From positions 13,926 to 77,925 of the forward strand of contig CAZOKJ010000008.1 in NCBI GenBank assembly GCA_964580465.1: DNA of 64,000 nucleotides, written 5' to 3'. This stretch comes from Taishania sp964580465 (GTDB lineage Bacteria; Bacteroidota; Bacteroidia; Flavobacteriales_D; Crocinitomicaceae). The notes below the pieces were generated by a model, which worked only from the letters and a program-made list of their open reading frames with translations, was not told the origin of the DNA and made no database searches. The number at the start of each line of letters is the position of its first letter. The stretch's first letter is position 1. A program made the position numbers and the translations under genes. Positions 53,573 to 63,023 of this stretch are shown piece after piece.

Positions 53573-56251
53573 TTGATACGAGTAATTTACATATTAGTAC
53601 TGATAATTGTTTTTTTTATGCCCTTAACTGGGTGTAAACAGACAAAATATGTACCAGATGGTAAGTACTTGTTGAAAAAAAACACGATTGCTGTCAACAA
53701 AGCTGAGTTGACTAGTGATGAACTGTTGGAGATTGTTCGCCAAAAGCCTAACTACAAAACTTTTGGAATGAAAATAAAATTGGCTGCTTACAATGCTGTT
53801 GATTCTACCAAAGTAGCCGATAAACGCATTCGAAAAAATGAACAGATAAAAATAAAAAATCAAAAGCGAAAAGTTAAAGAAGAACGTATTAACACCAAGC
53901 GCATTGAACGTGCCAAAAGAAGAGGTAAAGAATGGTACACGCATAAAACCATTCCCTTGAAAGATACGGTTGACCCTCGCATGTTCTTTAGAGAATGGTT
54001 AAAATATAAATTTGGTGAATCACCTGTTATTTTTGATTCCATGTATTATGAAAAATCATTGGAGCAATTACAAGTTTTTTTACGCAAAAAAGGATATTAC
54101 TACGGAACAGTTAAAGGAGATGTTACTTACAACGATAAGAAAAAAGCAGTTGTGAAATATACGGTTAATACGGGTAAACGCTATTATATTGACTCAGTTT
54201 ACTTAAAAACAGATAACGAAAGCGTTAAAAATTCATACCTGCAATTCTTGAAAAGAGGGAAAATTGAATCATTAAAGAACCGACCGTTAGACTCAGATAT
54301 GTTAGACGCTCACCGTTCTAATGTCGCTGAACAAATGCGTAATGATGCTTATTACGGGTTTAATTTTTCAAGCATAGACTACATAGCAGACACAACGGTA
54401 GGAAATTACAAAGTTCATTTAGGTGTTCGTATTGGAGATAGAATGGTTCAATCTACTGATCATCCAGATAGTATTCTTCACATTCCATATAGGTCTTACT
54501 TAGTGAAGGATGTTTACTTTCATTTACAAGACACGATATTAATGAAAGGGAATTACAAAAAACGTTTAGATGAATTGAATCTACAGCCTACAACCGCTGG
54601 TCAAATGACGCTAATTGATACTTTGTTCTTTCAAAAAGTAAAATTTAATAGAAGCGAGAAGAAACGCCGAAATATTCCATTAGATATTGATTCATTAAAT
54701 CCACAACGTATGGCTTATTTCTACTACAACGGAAAGCCTTTTGTGAAACCTGGAGTTATTGAATTACAAAATTACTTGGAAAGAGATAATTACTACAAAC
54801 AGTATTATCAAGACCGCTCGTATTCACGTTTATTGCAGTTAGATGTTTTTTCATCCATTAAACCAAAACTGGTCGAAATTCAAGGGACTAATTATGTTGA
54901 TGTGCATTATTATTTAGTACCTGCTAAGAAGCAATACTTTAGTTTTGAGCCTAAATTTACCAACTCAAATGGTTTCTTAGGGATTGCCGCATCGTTGAAT
55001 TATAGTAGTAAAAACCTATTCAGAGGAGCTGAAAAGTTAACCTTTTCATTGGGTGGTGGTTTAGAATCTCAACCTCCTATTTTTAACGAAAACAAAGTAA
55101 AAACTGCTGAAAGAAGTTTTAATACCTTCGAATTTGAACCGGGAGTAAAGTTAGAATTACCTGGTCTTTTTCCATTGAGAAGAGCGGCCTTTACAGCAAA
55201 AAGACAACGCGCAAAAACCATTCTTTCTGCTTCGTTTAATTATCAAAACAGACAAGATTTTGAGCGTAAGAGTTTCCAATTTAGTTATTTGTGGAAGTTC
55301 TATGGAGATGAAACTCAAATTTTTTCTGTTGGATTGCCTACAAGCTCCGTTGTGAAATATGTCAACATTAACCCTCGTGGTGATTTTGAAGATAAACTCA
55401 ACCAATTGAATGATGCCTTTTTAAAGAATACCTATAGTAATCAATTTATTTGGCAAGATTGGAAAATAGTTTATGAGTACAACAACTCAGAGAAGAAATA
55501 CAAAAAAGGCAAGGCAAATGTGTACTACAAATTATCTTTTGATCCTGCCGGAAACTTCATTTCACTATTTAAAAAGTTCCAAAAAGTAAACGACGAGGGA
55601 CAATACAAAATTTTGGGTGAGCGATATGCCCAGTTTGTACGCTTAGACAATGAAATTATTTATGCGCAGCCATTCAATAAAAAGCATAGTTTCAACATGC
55701 GCTTCTTAGTTGGTGGTGGTGTGCCTTATGGCAACAGTCCTACTTCATTGCCGTATGACTACTCCTTTTCCGGTGGTGGAGCCAATGACAACAGAGGTTG
55801 GAGAGCTCGTACATTAGGACCAGGAGTTTACAAGGCTTATTTGGATCCTAACAAAACCATCACACAAGTTGGCGACGTTCGTTTGGGGATTTTTGCAGAA
55901 TACCGCTTCACCATGAGTGGTATGTTTAAAGGTGCTGTATTTGCAGATGTTGGAAATGTTTGGACTTACAAAGAGGATATTAACCGTCCTGGAGCTCAAA
56001 TTACCAAAGATTTCTACAAACAATTAACGGTTTCTACAGGTTTCGGTCTTCGCATGGACTTAGATTTCTTTGTTATCCGCTTAGATCTAGGTTTACCACT
56101 CTTTAATCCAGCCTACCCAACAGGTTCTCAATGGTTATTCCAGTCACGAAGCGCCTACAGAACAGAAGTTGAAAATGCAGGTCTAGACTACAAAAAACTA
56201 GGAAGACCTTTCAAACCACTGTTGCATTTTGGTATTGGTTATCCGTTTTAA
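53573..56251 (+). CDS. tamL: TamL, BamA-family outer-membrane lipoprotein
   Basis: An 892-residue protein starting with TTG. A lipoprotein signal peptide ends in PLTGC (lipid Cys at about residue 21), followed by KYVPDGKYLLKKNTI, the usual TamL N-terminus. POTRA-like domains follow (for example YYEKSLEQLQVFLRKKGYYYG), then an Omp85 barrel with GGANDNRGWRARTLGPG near residue 730-745 and a terminal aromatic residue (GIGYPF). TamL is the lipidated Bacteroidota counterpart of TamA, working with TamB in envelope assembly. No tamB is adjacent. The ATG at codon 16 would destroy the signal peptide, so TTG is chosen. Confidence 0.87.
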   Translation: MIRVIYILVLIIVFFMPLTGCKQTKYVPDGKYLLKKNTIAVNKAELTSDELLEIVRQKPNYKTFGMKIKLAAYNAVDSTKVADKRIRKNEQIKIKNQKRKVKEERINTKRIERAKRRGKEWYTHKTIPLKDTVDPRMFFREWLKYKFGESPVIFDSMYYEKSLEQLQVFLRKKGYYYGTVKGDVTYNDKKKAVVKYTVNTGKRYYIDSVYLKTDNESVKNSYLQFLKRGKIESLKNRPLDSDMLDAHRSNVAEQMRNDAYYGFNFSSIDYIADTTVGNYKVHLGVRIGDRMVQSTDHPDSILHIPYRSYLVKDVYFHLQDTILMKGNYKKRLDELNLQPTTAGQMTLIDTLFFQKVKFNRSEKKRRNIPLDIDSLNPQRMAYFYYNGKPFVKPGVIELQNYLERDNYYKQYYQDRSYSRLLQLDVFSSIKPKLVEIQGTNYVDVHYYLVPAKKQYFSFEPKFTNSNGFLGIAASLNYSSKNLFRGAEKLTFSLGGGLESQPPIFNENKVKTAERSFNTFEFEPGVKLELPGLFPLRRAAFTAKRQRAKTILSASFNYQNRQDFERKSFQFSYLWKFYGDETQIFSVGLPTSSVVKYVNINPRGDFEDKLNQLNDAFLKNTYSNQFIWQDWKIVYEYNNSEKKYKKGKANVYYKLSFDPAGNFISLFKKFQKVNDEGQYKILGERYAQFVRLDNEIIYAQPFNKKHSFNMRFLVGGGVPYGNSPTSLPYDYSFSGGGANDNRGWRARTLGPGVYKAYLDPNKTITQVGDVRLGIFAEYRFTMSGMFKGAVFADVGNVWTYKEDINRPGAQITKDFYKQLTVSTGFGLRMDLDFFVIRLDLGLPLFNPAYPTGSQWLFQSRSAYRTEVENAGLDYKKLGRPFKPLLHFGIGYPF

Positions 56252-56446
56252 TTTTTTGTGACCAAATGATAAGTTGACTTTTGGATAAGGCATTAAATCT
56301 TCCAATCCCAACTCTGAAGGAGTTGAACAAACTACCACGTCGAGTAATTGACCACTTGTAGGTCTCTTAATGTAGAAGATAACTTTATTAGATGATAATT
56401 TAGCTTGAGTCAGAATATCAATTGTCAATTGTCAACCAATCTTCAA
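56252..56446 (-). other. Intergenic stretch with a possible decayed ORF
   Basis: On the minus strand an open frame starts at a TTG (56428) with LTIDILTQAKLSSNKV, continues through DVVVCSTPSELGLEDLMPYP, and then runs antisense into the 3' end of tamL. The first 57 codons read like protein, but nothing is recognised. It also carries a tandem CAATTGT and an imperfect palindrome around CAACTCTGAAGGAGTTG. It may be a gene fragment or a dispersed intergenic repeat. Confidence 0.3.
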
Positions 56447-57559
56447 TCACAACCCCAAAATCTTTCCTACTTCAAATGCTGTTTTATCCCAACTGAAAGC
56501 TGTTGAGCGTTCCCAACCTAAATCGGATAGTTCTTTTAGACGTTCTTCGTTTCCGTCAAGGTAAATCAACTTATCGGCAATTTCCCTTACGTCGAAAGGA
56601 TTGCAGTATTCTGCTGCGTTGCCAGCAACTTCTGGTAAAGAGGTGAGATTTCCAGCTAAAATAGGAGTGCCACACTTCATCGCTTCGGCCAAAGGAATGC
56701 CGAATCCTTCAAAATAAGGAATGAAAGTAAATAATTTTGCTGCTCCCATTACTTGTGTTAACTCTTCCAATTGCAAGTGTCCTGTGAATTTTATTTCTGT
56801 ACGAATACTTTCAGGGACTTGTGTGGTAAACTGCTCATTTTTCCACATTTGTTCTCCTACAATAAGCAGTTGCGTGTTAGATGATGTCTCTTTTTTAAAC
56901 AATTCAAAAGCTTGAAGCAAACGAGCTAAGTTTTTACGTGGATGCAAAGCTCCTACGAATAGAAAATAAGGTTTGCCTTCTGTATATTTATCTCGCACAT
57001 TCTTTTTCTCGCTATCATCAAGTTTCTCAAATGCTTCAGAAGCACCATTCCATATAGCAGTAATTTTCTCTGCTGGAATGTTATACGTCTCACTGATGTC
57101 CTTTTTAGAATAGTTGGAAACAGTTATTATATGACTTGCTTTTTGAGCAAAAAGAGGAAAGTATTTCTTGAAATAAGTTAAGAATTTTTTTGGCACATCA
57201 TTGGGGTAATGCTCGTAATTGATATCGTGAATTACGGGTATTTGTTTTACATTGCTTCCCAAAGAAATATATCCATCTGGTGAGAAAAATAAGTCTATTT
57301 TATGCTTCTTTAAAGCACGTTTAACCGACCACTCAAACCAAATGTAATAAAGAATAGGATGACGAGCAGGTGGCGGTAAAACAATGGGTGTAACGTTTTT
57401 TTTAACTACAAATTTTGGATCGAATGGACGGTCAAAGAAAAAGAAAAAATCATGCTCGGGATGTTGCTCCACCAAACGTTTACTAACTTCATACGTGTAC
57501 CATCCAAAACCTTCCATTTTAGAAGTAAGTAAAAAACGGGTATTGATGGCAATGCGCAT
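56447..57559 (-). CDS. Glycosyltransferase family 4 (GT-B)
   Basis: A 370-residue enzyme with NTRFLLTSKMEGFGWYTYE at the N-terminus, the donor-site regions FLFVGALHPRKNLARLLQAF and EGFGIPLAEAMKCGTPIL (E-x7-E motif). It probably adds a sugar from a nucleotide donor to a cell-surface glycan. It overlaps the MBL hydrolase gene by one base. The substrate is unknown. Confidence 0.88.
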   Translation of the reverse strand: MRIAINTRFLLTSKMEGFGWYTYEVSKRLVEQHPEHDFFFFFDRPFDPKFVVKKNVTPIVLPPPARHPILYYIWFEWSVKRALKKHKIDLFFSPDGYISLGSNVKQIPVIHDINYEHYPNDVPKKFLTYFKKYFPLFAQKASHIITVSNYSKKDISETYNIPAEKITAIWNGASEAFEKLDDSEKKNVRDKYTEGKPYFLFVGALHPRKNLARLLQAFELFKKETSSNTQLLIVGEQMWKNEQFTTQVPESIRTEIKFTGHLQLEELTQVMGAAKLFTFIPYFEGFGIPLAEAMKCGTPILAGNLTSLPEVAGNAAEYCNPFDVREIADKLIYLDGNEERLKELSDLGWERSTAFSWDKTAFEVGKILGL

Positions 57560-58206
57560 TAGAAATTCAAAATATAGTTACTTACTTTTTCTCTTCCAAT
57601 TGTTGTTTCTGGACCATGACCACAGAAAACTACTGTGTTTTCAGGTAATTTAAACATGGTATTGAAAATAGAATCTTTCAACGTTTCTAAATCTCCTCCC
57701 GGTAGGTCAACGCGGCCAAAACTTCCTTGAAAAAGAACATCGCCATTGATTACAAAATTGTTCTCTTGGTTATAGAAAACGACATGACCTGGAGCGTGAC
57801 CTGGAGTGAAAAACACTTCCAACTCAATGGCACCAAAACTGAGTTTTTCTCCGTGAGTCAAGTTTTTTGTTGGCTGTGGAGAAGCTTTGTAGTTCGGAAA
57901 TCCATACAAATGAGCGTAATTAGGTACGGCTTTCAATGTTGCTTCATCTTCTTGATGCAAGTAATAATCCACTTTAAATGTATCTACTACAAACTGATTA
58001 CCCAACACGTGGTCAATATGAGCGTGAGTATTAAGTAGTGCCTTAACATTCAGTTGATTGTTTTGAATAAAAGAAACCAATGCTTCTTCTTCGTGTTTTT
58101 CATAACATCCTGGATCGATGATGACAGCATCACCATTTTCGGCATAAACGATGTATGTATTTTCCTGAAAAGGATTGAATGTAAATTGTTGGATGTGCAG
58201 TTTCAT
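57559..58206 (-). CDS. MBL-fold metallo-hydrolase (glyoxalase II-like)
   Basis: A 215-residue enzyme with the metal motif THAHIDHVLG, further ligands in TPGHAPGHVVFY and NGDVLFQGSFGRVDLPGGD, and FCGHGPETTIGREK at the C-terminus. This is the short glyoxalase II-like type; the substrate (thioester such as S-lactoylglutathione analogue) is unproven. It overlaps the GT4 gene. Confidence 0.9.
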   Translation of the reverse strand: MKLHIQQFTFNPFQENTYIVYAENGDAVIIDPGCYEKHEEEALVSFIQNNQLNVKALLNTHAHIDHVLGNQFVVDTFKVDYYLHQEDEATLKAVPNYAHLYGFPNYKASPQPTKNLTHGEKLSFGAIELEVFFTPGHAPGHVVFYNQENNFVINGDVLFQGSFGRVDLPGGDLETLKDSIFNTMFKLPENTVVFCGHGPETTIGREKVSNYILNF

Positions 58207-58243
58207 GCGTTAAATATACAAATATTTTGAAGGAGCAATAAAA

Positions 58244-58267
58244 AAGGCCGTTCATTAGAACGACCTT
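58244..58267 (-). terminator. Terminator of the acidic protein gene
   Basis: A 10-bp stem with one G-U pair and loop TAAT is followed on the minus strand by six or more T residues, 18 bases after the stop at 58286. Confidence 0.8.
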
Positions 58268-58285
58268 CTCGTATCTTTTCACAGA

Positions 58286-58645
58286 TTAGTACAATTCTTC
58301 TTTCAAAGCTGTGCGGTAATCTTTAATTTCTTCACGGTTAATTGGATGCTCAGCATTTTTCAATAAATCCAATAAATACAACAAATTATCTTTGTCTTCC
58401 ACTTCTAATGGGTATTCGTTGCCTTCTTCGTCCTCATCATATTGAGCTTCAACGTCAAAAGATTCATTTTGAGAAAGATACTCGTAAGTTAAACGCAACA
58501 CTTTTGTAACTAAAGGATCTTGTTCCTTTAAAGCAACTTCTCTAAGTGCTCTTAAGTCTTCAACCAAATTAGGAGCTGAAATACCGTGCTTGTCAACCTT
58601 TTCTATGATTGCATTTAACTTTTGATTTGCTTCCGCAGTTCTCAT
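58286..58645 (-). CDS. Acidic cytoplasmic protein of unknown function
   Basis: A 119-residue, predicted mostly helical protein with no signal peptide. It has a strongly acidic stretch (QYDEDEEGNEYPLEVEDKDN) in the middle and helices on both sides. It is monocistronic with its own TAnnTTTG promoter at 58711-58718 and a strong terminator, so it is probably a real, well-expressed gene. I do not recognise the family. Confidence 0.7.
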   Translation of the reverse strand: MRTAEANQKLNAIIEKVDKHGISAPNLVEDLRALREVALKEQDPLVTKVLRLTYEYLSQNESFDVEAQYDEDEEGNEYPLEVEDKDNLLYLLDLLKNAEHPINREEIKDYRTALKEELY

Positions 58646-58710
58646 GTTTTTATTATCTTTTTAACCATTAATTATTCGCCCATTATCTAAAAATGAGCAA
58701 CACCATTTTG

Positions 58711-58718
58711 CAAATGTA
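58711..58718 (-). promoter_or_regulatory. -7 element before the acidic protein gene
   Basis: On the minus strand this reads TACATTTG, an exact TAnnTTTG match, giving a leader of about 60 bases. Confidence 0.5.
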
Positions 58719-58850
58719 CGCAACTAAAATGATAAAAAATAACTTCTTTTAAAAAAATATGATTTTTATTTTTCAAACAAGCTAACAGTTGCTGATTTTC
58801 TTTCTAAAAACGTTTGTAACTTCATCTTTTTTTGTAATTTCATCCACTGT

Positions 58851-60959
58851 ATGGAAAAAAATCACTTTATTGCTCAATTGACTGCTTTAACAAATCGCTC
58901 AATTGAAAACACCCTAAAATTATTGGAAACAGGTGCAACCGTGCCTTTTATTGCGCGCTACCGTAAGGAACAAACGGGCAACTTGGATGAGGTTCAAATT
59001 CAAGCTATTCGCGATGAAGCTAAGAATTATGATGCCTTAATTCAACGTCAACAAACAATTATTACAAACATTGAACAGCAAGGAAAATTAACTCCTGAAT
59101 TAAAGGATAAAATCGAAACAACATTTGATGCTACCGTGTTGGAGGATATTTATTTACCTTACAAACAACGCAAGGAAACACGTGGAGATAAGGCTAAAAA
59201 ACTAGGTTTGGAACCATTGGCGAAGATGATTATGTCGCAGCGAGGTGGTGAACCTTTTTCTATGGCAAGTCGTTTTGTAAAAGGAGAAGTGGAAGATGAA
59301 GATGCTGCGCTGAAAGGAGCGAAAGATATTATTGCGGAATGGGTGAATGAATCCAGTGCCGCTCGTGCTAAGTTGCGTCAATTGTTTGTCCGTAAAGGTC
59401 AGTTAACTTCTAAATTGGTCAAGGGAAAAGAAGAAGAAGCTGAGAAATACAAGGATTATTTTGATTTTACTGAACCTCTTTTTAAAACGGTTTCTCACCG
59501 ATTTTTGGCCTTGTATCGCGCCGATCGTGAAGGTTTATTGAAGTTGACTTTGCAGCCTTCAAAAGAGGAAGCAGAGGAATTACTGCATCGTTTTTTTGTG
59601 AAATCATCGGATGAATGTGGTACTTTAGTGGAAGAAGCTTGCGATGATGCTTACAAACGTTTATTGCTTCCTTCTTTGCAAAATGAAACGCTTCAAGCTC
59701 AAAAAGAAAAAGCGGATATTGAAGCTATTAAGATATTTAGTAAAAACTTGCGACAATTGCTTTTAGCTGCTCCACTCGGAGAAAAGAGAGTGTTGGCAAT
59801 TGACCCTGGTTTTAGGACTGGTTGCAAGGTTGTGTGTATAGATGAAGCAGGAAATTTATTAACGAATGCAACCATTTATCCTCACCCTCCTCAAAAAGAA
59901 ACAAGTGCTGCAAAAGCAAAAATTGCGCAATTGGTCGAAGCGTATAAAATTGATGCCATTGCTATTGGTGACGGTACTGCAGGGCGCGAAACAGAAGCTT
60001 TTATTAAACACATTCATTTTAACCGTGATGTATTGGTGTTTTCTGTACGCGAAGATGGGGCTTCGATTTACTCAGCAAGTGCTATTGCACGCAAAGAGTT
60101 CCCAGAATATGACGTAACGGTTCGAGGAGCTGTTTCCATTGGTCGTCGTTTGAAAGATCCATTGGCTGAATTGGTGAAAATAGATCCTAAATCGGTGGGT
60201 GTAGGTCAATACCAACACGAGGTAAATCAGACTTTGCTTAAAGAAGCTTTGGATGATGTGGTTATTTCAGCAGTGAATACCGTTGGGGTTGATTTGAATA
60301 CCGCATCGCCTTATTTATTGAGTTATGTTTCTGGTTTGGGACCTCAATTGGCTGAGAATATTGTGGAATACCGCACGGAAATAGGCAAGTTTTCTTCACG
60401 AAAGGAATTGAAAAAAGTAAAACGTTTGGGAGACAAAGCTTTCGAACAAGCTGCTGGATTCTTACGCATTAAGGATGGAGAAAATCCGTTGGACAATTCG
60501 GCGGTGCACCCTGAAAGTTATGGCCATGTTGAGGCAATTGCAAAGAAAGTAGGGGTAAAAACTAGTGAATTGATTGGAAATGTGGAAAAACTGTCTAGTT
60601 TGAAACAAAGTGATTTTCCAGCGATTGATGCTTATACTTTTAATGATATTGTTTCAGAATTGAAGAAACCTGGTCGTGACCCACGTCAGCAAGCAAAAGT
60701 ATTAGAGTTTGATGCAACTATTCGCACCATTGAAGATTTGAAAATTGGAATGGAGTTGAATGGAATTGTTACCAATATCACTGCTTTTGGAGCTTTTGTA
60801 AACATCGGGATAAAGGAAAATGGATTGATTCATAAATCTCGTTTGTCCAATCAATATGTGGAAGACCCTTCTCAGTTTGTTTCCTTGCATGAACATGTGC
60901 GTGTACGCGTGGAAGAGATAGATGTGGCACGTAAGCGAGTGGGATTAGCAAAAGTTTAA
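58851..60959 (+). CDS. tex: Tex family RNA-binding protein
   Basis: A 702-residue protein with the Tex layout: helical N-terminus (ARYRKEQTGNLDEVQI), YqgF-like domain (about 315-440, RVLAIDPGFRTGCKV), helix-hairpin-helix pairs (LNTASPYLLSYVSGLG and EYRTEIGKFSSRKELKKVKRL in part), and a C-terminal S1 domain (GIVTNITAFGAFVNIGIKENGL). Tex acts in transcription-related processes in other bacteria. It is somewhat shorter than the usual 710-780 residues but complete. Confidence 0.94.
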   Translation: MEKNHFIAQLTALTNRSIENTLKLLETGATVPFIARYRKEQTGNLDEVQIQAIRDEAKNYDALIQRQQTIITNIEQQGKLTPELKDKIETTFDATVLEDIYLPYKQRKETRGDKAKKLGLEPLAKMIMSQRGGEPFSMASRFVKGEVEDEDAALKGAKDIIAEWVNESSAARAKLRQLFVRKGQLTSKLVKGKEEEAEKYKDYFDFTEPLFKTVSHRFLALYRADREGLLKLTLQPSKEEAEELLHRFFVKSSDECGTLVEEACDDAYKRLLLPSLQNETLQAQKEKADIEAIKIFSKNLRQLLLAAPLGEKRVLAIDPGFRTGCKVVCIDEAGNLLTNATIYPHPPQKETSAAKAKIAQLVEAYKIDAIAIGDGTAGRETEAFIKHIHFNRDVLVFSVREDGASIYSASAIARKEFPEYDVTVRGAVSIGRRLKDPLAELVKIDPKSVGVGQYQHEVNQTLLKEALDDVVISAVNTVGVDLNTASPYLLSYVSGLGPQLAENIVEYRTEIGKFSSRKELKKVKRLGDKAFEQAAGFLRIKDGENPLDNSAVHPESYGHVEAIAKKVGVKTSELIGNVEKLSSLKQSDFPAIDAYTFNDIVSELKKPGRDPRQQAKVLEFDATIRTIEDLKIGMELNGIVTNITAFGAFVNIGIKENGLIHKSRLSNQYVEDPSQFVSLHEHVRVRVEEIDVARKRVGLAKV

Positions 60960-60961
60960 GT

Positions 60962-60999
60962 TTCAAAGTCATATCACAACATTGCGATATGACTTTGAA
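60962..60999. terminator. Bidirectional terminator between tex and engB
   Basis: A perfect 14-bp inverted repeat (TTCAAAGTCATATC) with a 10-base loop fills the whole gap between two convergent stop codons. No long T-run follows on either strand. Confidence 0.7.
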
Positions 61000-61602
61000 T
61001 TACCCTTTTATCTGTTCGTTAATGTGCTCAATATAATTCAATAGCTTTTCACGTCCTAATCCCGTTTCGCTAGAAGTAGTGAAAACAGGAGGGAGTTCTA
61101 CCCAGTATTTTTGCATTTCTTTTTTGTACTTTGCCATGTTTTTTTGCAAAGCAGAAGACGATAATTTGTCGATTTTTGTAAAGACCATGGAGAATGGAAT
61201 TCCTTGTTCCCCGCACCAGTTCATAAACTCAATATCAATTTGTTGAGGTTCTAAACGGCAATCTAATAAAACAAACACATTGACCAATTGCTCACGTTTT
61301 GTTAAGTATTCAGAAATGAATTTTTCAAATTTTTCACGAGCAGATTTAGAAACTTTTGCATAACCATAACCAGGTAAATCCACGATGTACCATTCTTCGT
61401 TGATTAAAAAGTGATTAATCAATTGTGTTTTTCCAGGTTTTCCAGATGTTTTTGCTAATCCTTTTTGTTGTGTCAACATGTTGATTAAAGATGACTTACC
61501 AACATTTGAACGACCAATAAAAGCATATTCTGGCGTATTTCCAGCTGGACATTTTTTATAGTCGCTATTTGAAATTTCAAAAACTGCAGATTTTATTTTC
61601 AT
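61000..61602 (-). CDS. engB: Ribosome biogenesis GTPase EngB (YsxC/YihA)
   Basis: A 200-residue small GTPase with G1 GRSNVGKSS (residues 30-38), G3 DLPGYGYAKV, G4 TKIDK and the EngB-specific IGRSNVGKSSLINMLT segment. It assists 50S subunit assembly. The promoter lies 4 bases before the ATG, so the mRNA is probably leaderless. Confidence 0.95.
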   Translation of the reverse strand: MKIKSAVFEISNSDYKKCPAGNTPEYAFIGRSNVGKSSLINMLTQQKGLAKTSGKPGKTQLINHFLINEEWYIVDLPGYGYAKVSKSAREKFEKFISEYLTKREQLVNVFVLLDCRLEPQQIDIEFMNWCGEQGIPFSMVFTKIDKLSSSALQKNMAKYKKEMQKYWVELPPVFTTSSETGLGREKLLNYIEHINEQIKG

Positions 61603-61606
61603 AATG

Positions 61607-61614
61607 CAAAGTTA
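61607..61614 (-). promoter_or_regulatory. -7 element directly before engB
   Basis: On the minus strand this reads TAACTTTG, an exact TAnnTTTG match, only 4 bases before the start codon. Confidence 0.5.
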
Positions 61615-61679
61615 GTTTTTTATTATGATAGATTGAAAAAATGAGTCGGATAAAAATGACTTATCAATGGAATTATTAT

Positions 61680-61687
61680 TACTTTTG
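61680..61687 (+). promoter_or_regulatory. -7 element before the sugar transferase
   Basis: TACTTTTG matches TAnnTTTG, 17 bases before the ATG at 61705. Confidence 0.5.
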
Positions 61688-61704
61688 GACTAACTTTTAG
61701 AAAT

Positions 61705-62292
61705 ATGAAGCGAGTTTTTGACGTCTTTTTCTCAACGATTATCTTATTATTTTTCTTTCCTTTTGGTCTGATTTTATCGATTTTCATCTTACTTGAAAGT
61801 AGGGGAGGCGTTTTTTATCGCCAAGAACGAATGGGTAAAAATGGTGTTCCTTTTAAGTTGTTGAAGTTTCGTTCCATGCGCCAAAATGCCGATAAACAGG
61901 GTAAATTAACAGTGGGAATGAAGGACGCTCGTATTACTAAAACAGGGTATTTCATTCGCAAGTATAAATTAGATGAGTTCCCTCAATTTATTAATGTGCT
62001 CAAAGGAGATATGAGTATCGTTGGGCCGCGTCCAGAAGTTAAAGAATACGTTGATTTGTACACAGCTGAACAACGTGAAATTTTGAATGTAAAACCAGGG
62101 ATAACAGATTTGGCATCTTTGGAATATTTTGATGAAAATCGATTGTTAGGTGAATCCAATGATCCACATGCGACGTACATCAATGAAATTATGCCAGCAA
62201 AAATCACTTTAAATAAACGTTATTTAGCAAATCCAACATTGAGCAATGACTTAAAAATCATGTGGATGACGTTTAAAAAAATGATTGCTTAG
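61705..62292 (+). CDS. Initiating sugar transferase (bacterial sugar transferase family)
   Basis: A 195-residue monotopic phosphoglycosyltransferase. It has an N-terminal membrane segment (about 8-28), then GGVFYRQERMGKNGVPFKLLKFRSM (quoted in part: YRQERMGKNG), the catalytic Asp-Glu in KLDEFPQFIN, and MSIVGPRPEV. It transfers a sugar phosphate to undecaprenyl phosphate and so starts a surface glycan. It is the short form (PglC-like). No polysaccharide cluster follows; it overlaps the convergent ZIP gene by 4 bases. Confidence 0.92.
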   Translation: MKRVFDVFFSTIILLFFFPFGLILSIFILLESRGGVFYRQERMGKNGVPFKLLKFRSMRQNADKQGKLTVGMKDARITKTGYFIRKYKLDEFPQFINVLKGDMSIVGPRPEVKEYVDLYTAEQREILNVKPGITDLASLEYFDENRLLGESNDPHATYINEIMPAKITLNKRYLANPTLSNDLKIMWMTFKKMIA

Positions 62293-63023
62293 TGCATAAA
62301 AATTGCCGTCACAAATCCCAATAAGATACTGATTAATTTAATGAAATTGAACTTGTGATTCTCACTTGTTTCAAAAATAATGGTAGTGGAAATATGTAAA
62401 AACATACCAACTACAACTGCCAACACAATGTCAAAATTTAAGAAATTGACGATAGAATCAGAAGACAAGCCTATCAACAATCCAACAGGTGTAGTAATTG
62501 CGAATAAAGCCATCAGTATCCACGTCAATGATTTTTTGATTTTTGAAGCAATCAATAAAGTCATCAAAGCAATGGAAACGGGGATTTGGTGAAAAATAAT
62601 TCCCAAAAGTAATGAATTTCCATGGTCATGGTGGTGATTGGTTGCCAGTTCAATTCCTGTAAATGGTGCAGCAAGAGGAATCCCTTCAATAATGGAATGA
62701 ATGCCAAGTGCAATGAGTATTCCCCATGGAATTTTGCCTTCATGATGATGGTGAATGTGGCCGTGTTCAATTCCGCCAGAGAAGAATTCAAGCAATAACT
62801 GAATCATAAACCCAGCTAGAATGTACAAGCCCATTTGTCCGCCACCGTGTTCGTATAATTCTGGTAAGAAGTGAATAAAAGCAATGGAAAGCAAGAAACC
62901 ACCACTATAGGCAAGCAACATTTTTATAATTGTTTGCTTATTTGCTTGTTCTAATAGAGCAACAATGACGGCACCAATTAGAACTGACCCTAGTAGTGCG
63001 ATGATAGTGAGTGCTAATTCCAT
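62289..63023 (-). CDS. ZIP family metal transporter
   Basis: A 244-residue inner-membrane protein with eight hydrophobic segments, a His-rich loop (GGIEHGHIHHHHEG) and the ZIP metal-site helices HSIIEGIPLAAPF and HQIPVSIALMTL. It probably imports Zn2+ or another divalent metal. The stop and start overlap the methyltransferase gene by one base. Confidence 0.92.
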   Translation of the reverse strand: MELALTIIALLGSVLIGAVIVALLEQANKQTIIKMLLAYSGGFLLSIAFIHFLPELYEHGGGQMGLYILAGFMIQLLLEFFSGGIEHGHIHHHHEGKIPWGILIALGIHSIIEGIPLAAPFTGIELATNHHHDHGNSLLLGIIFHQIPVSIALMTLLIASKIKKSLTWILMALFAITTPVGLLIGLSSDSIVNFLNFDIVLAVVVGMFLHISTTIIFETSENHKFNFIKLISILLGFVTAIFMH

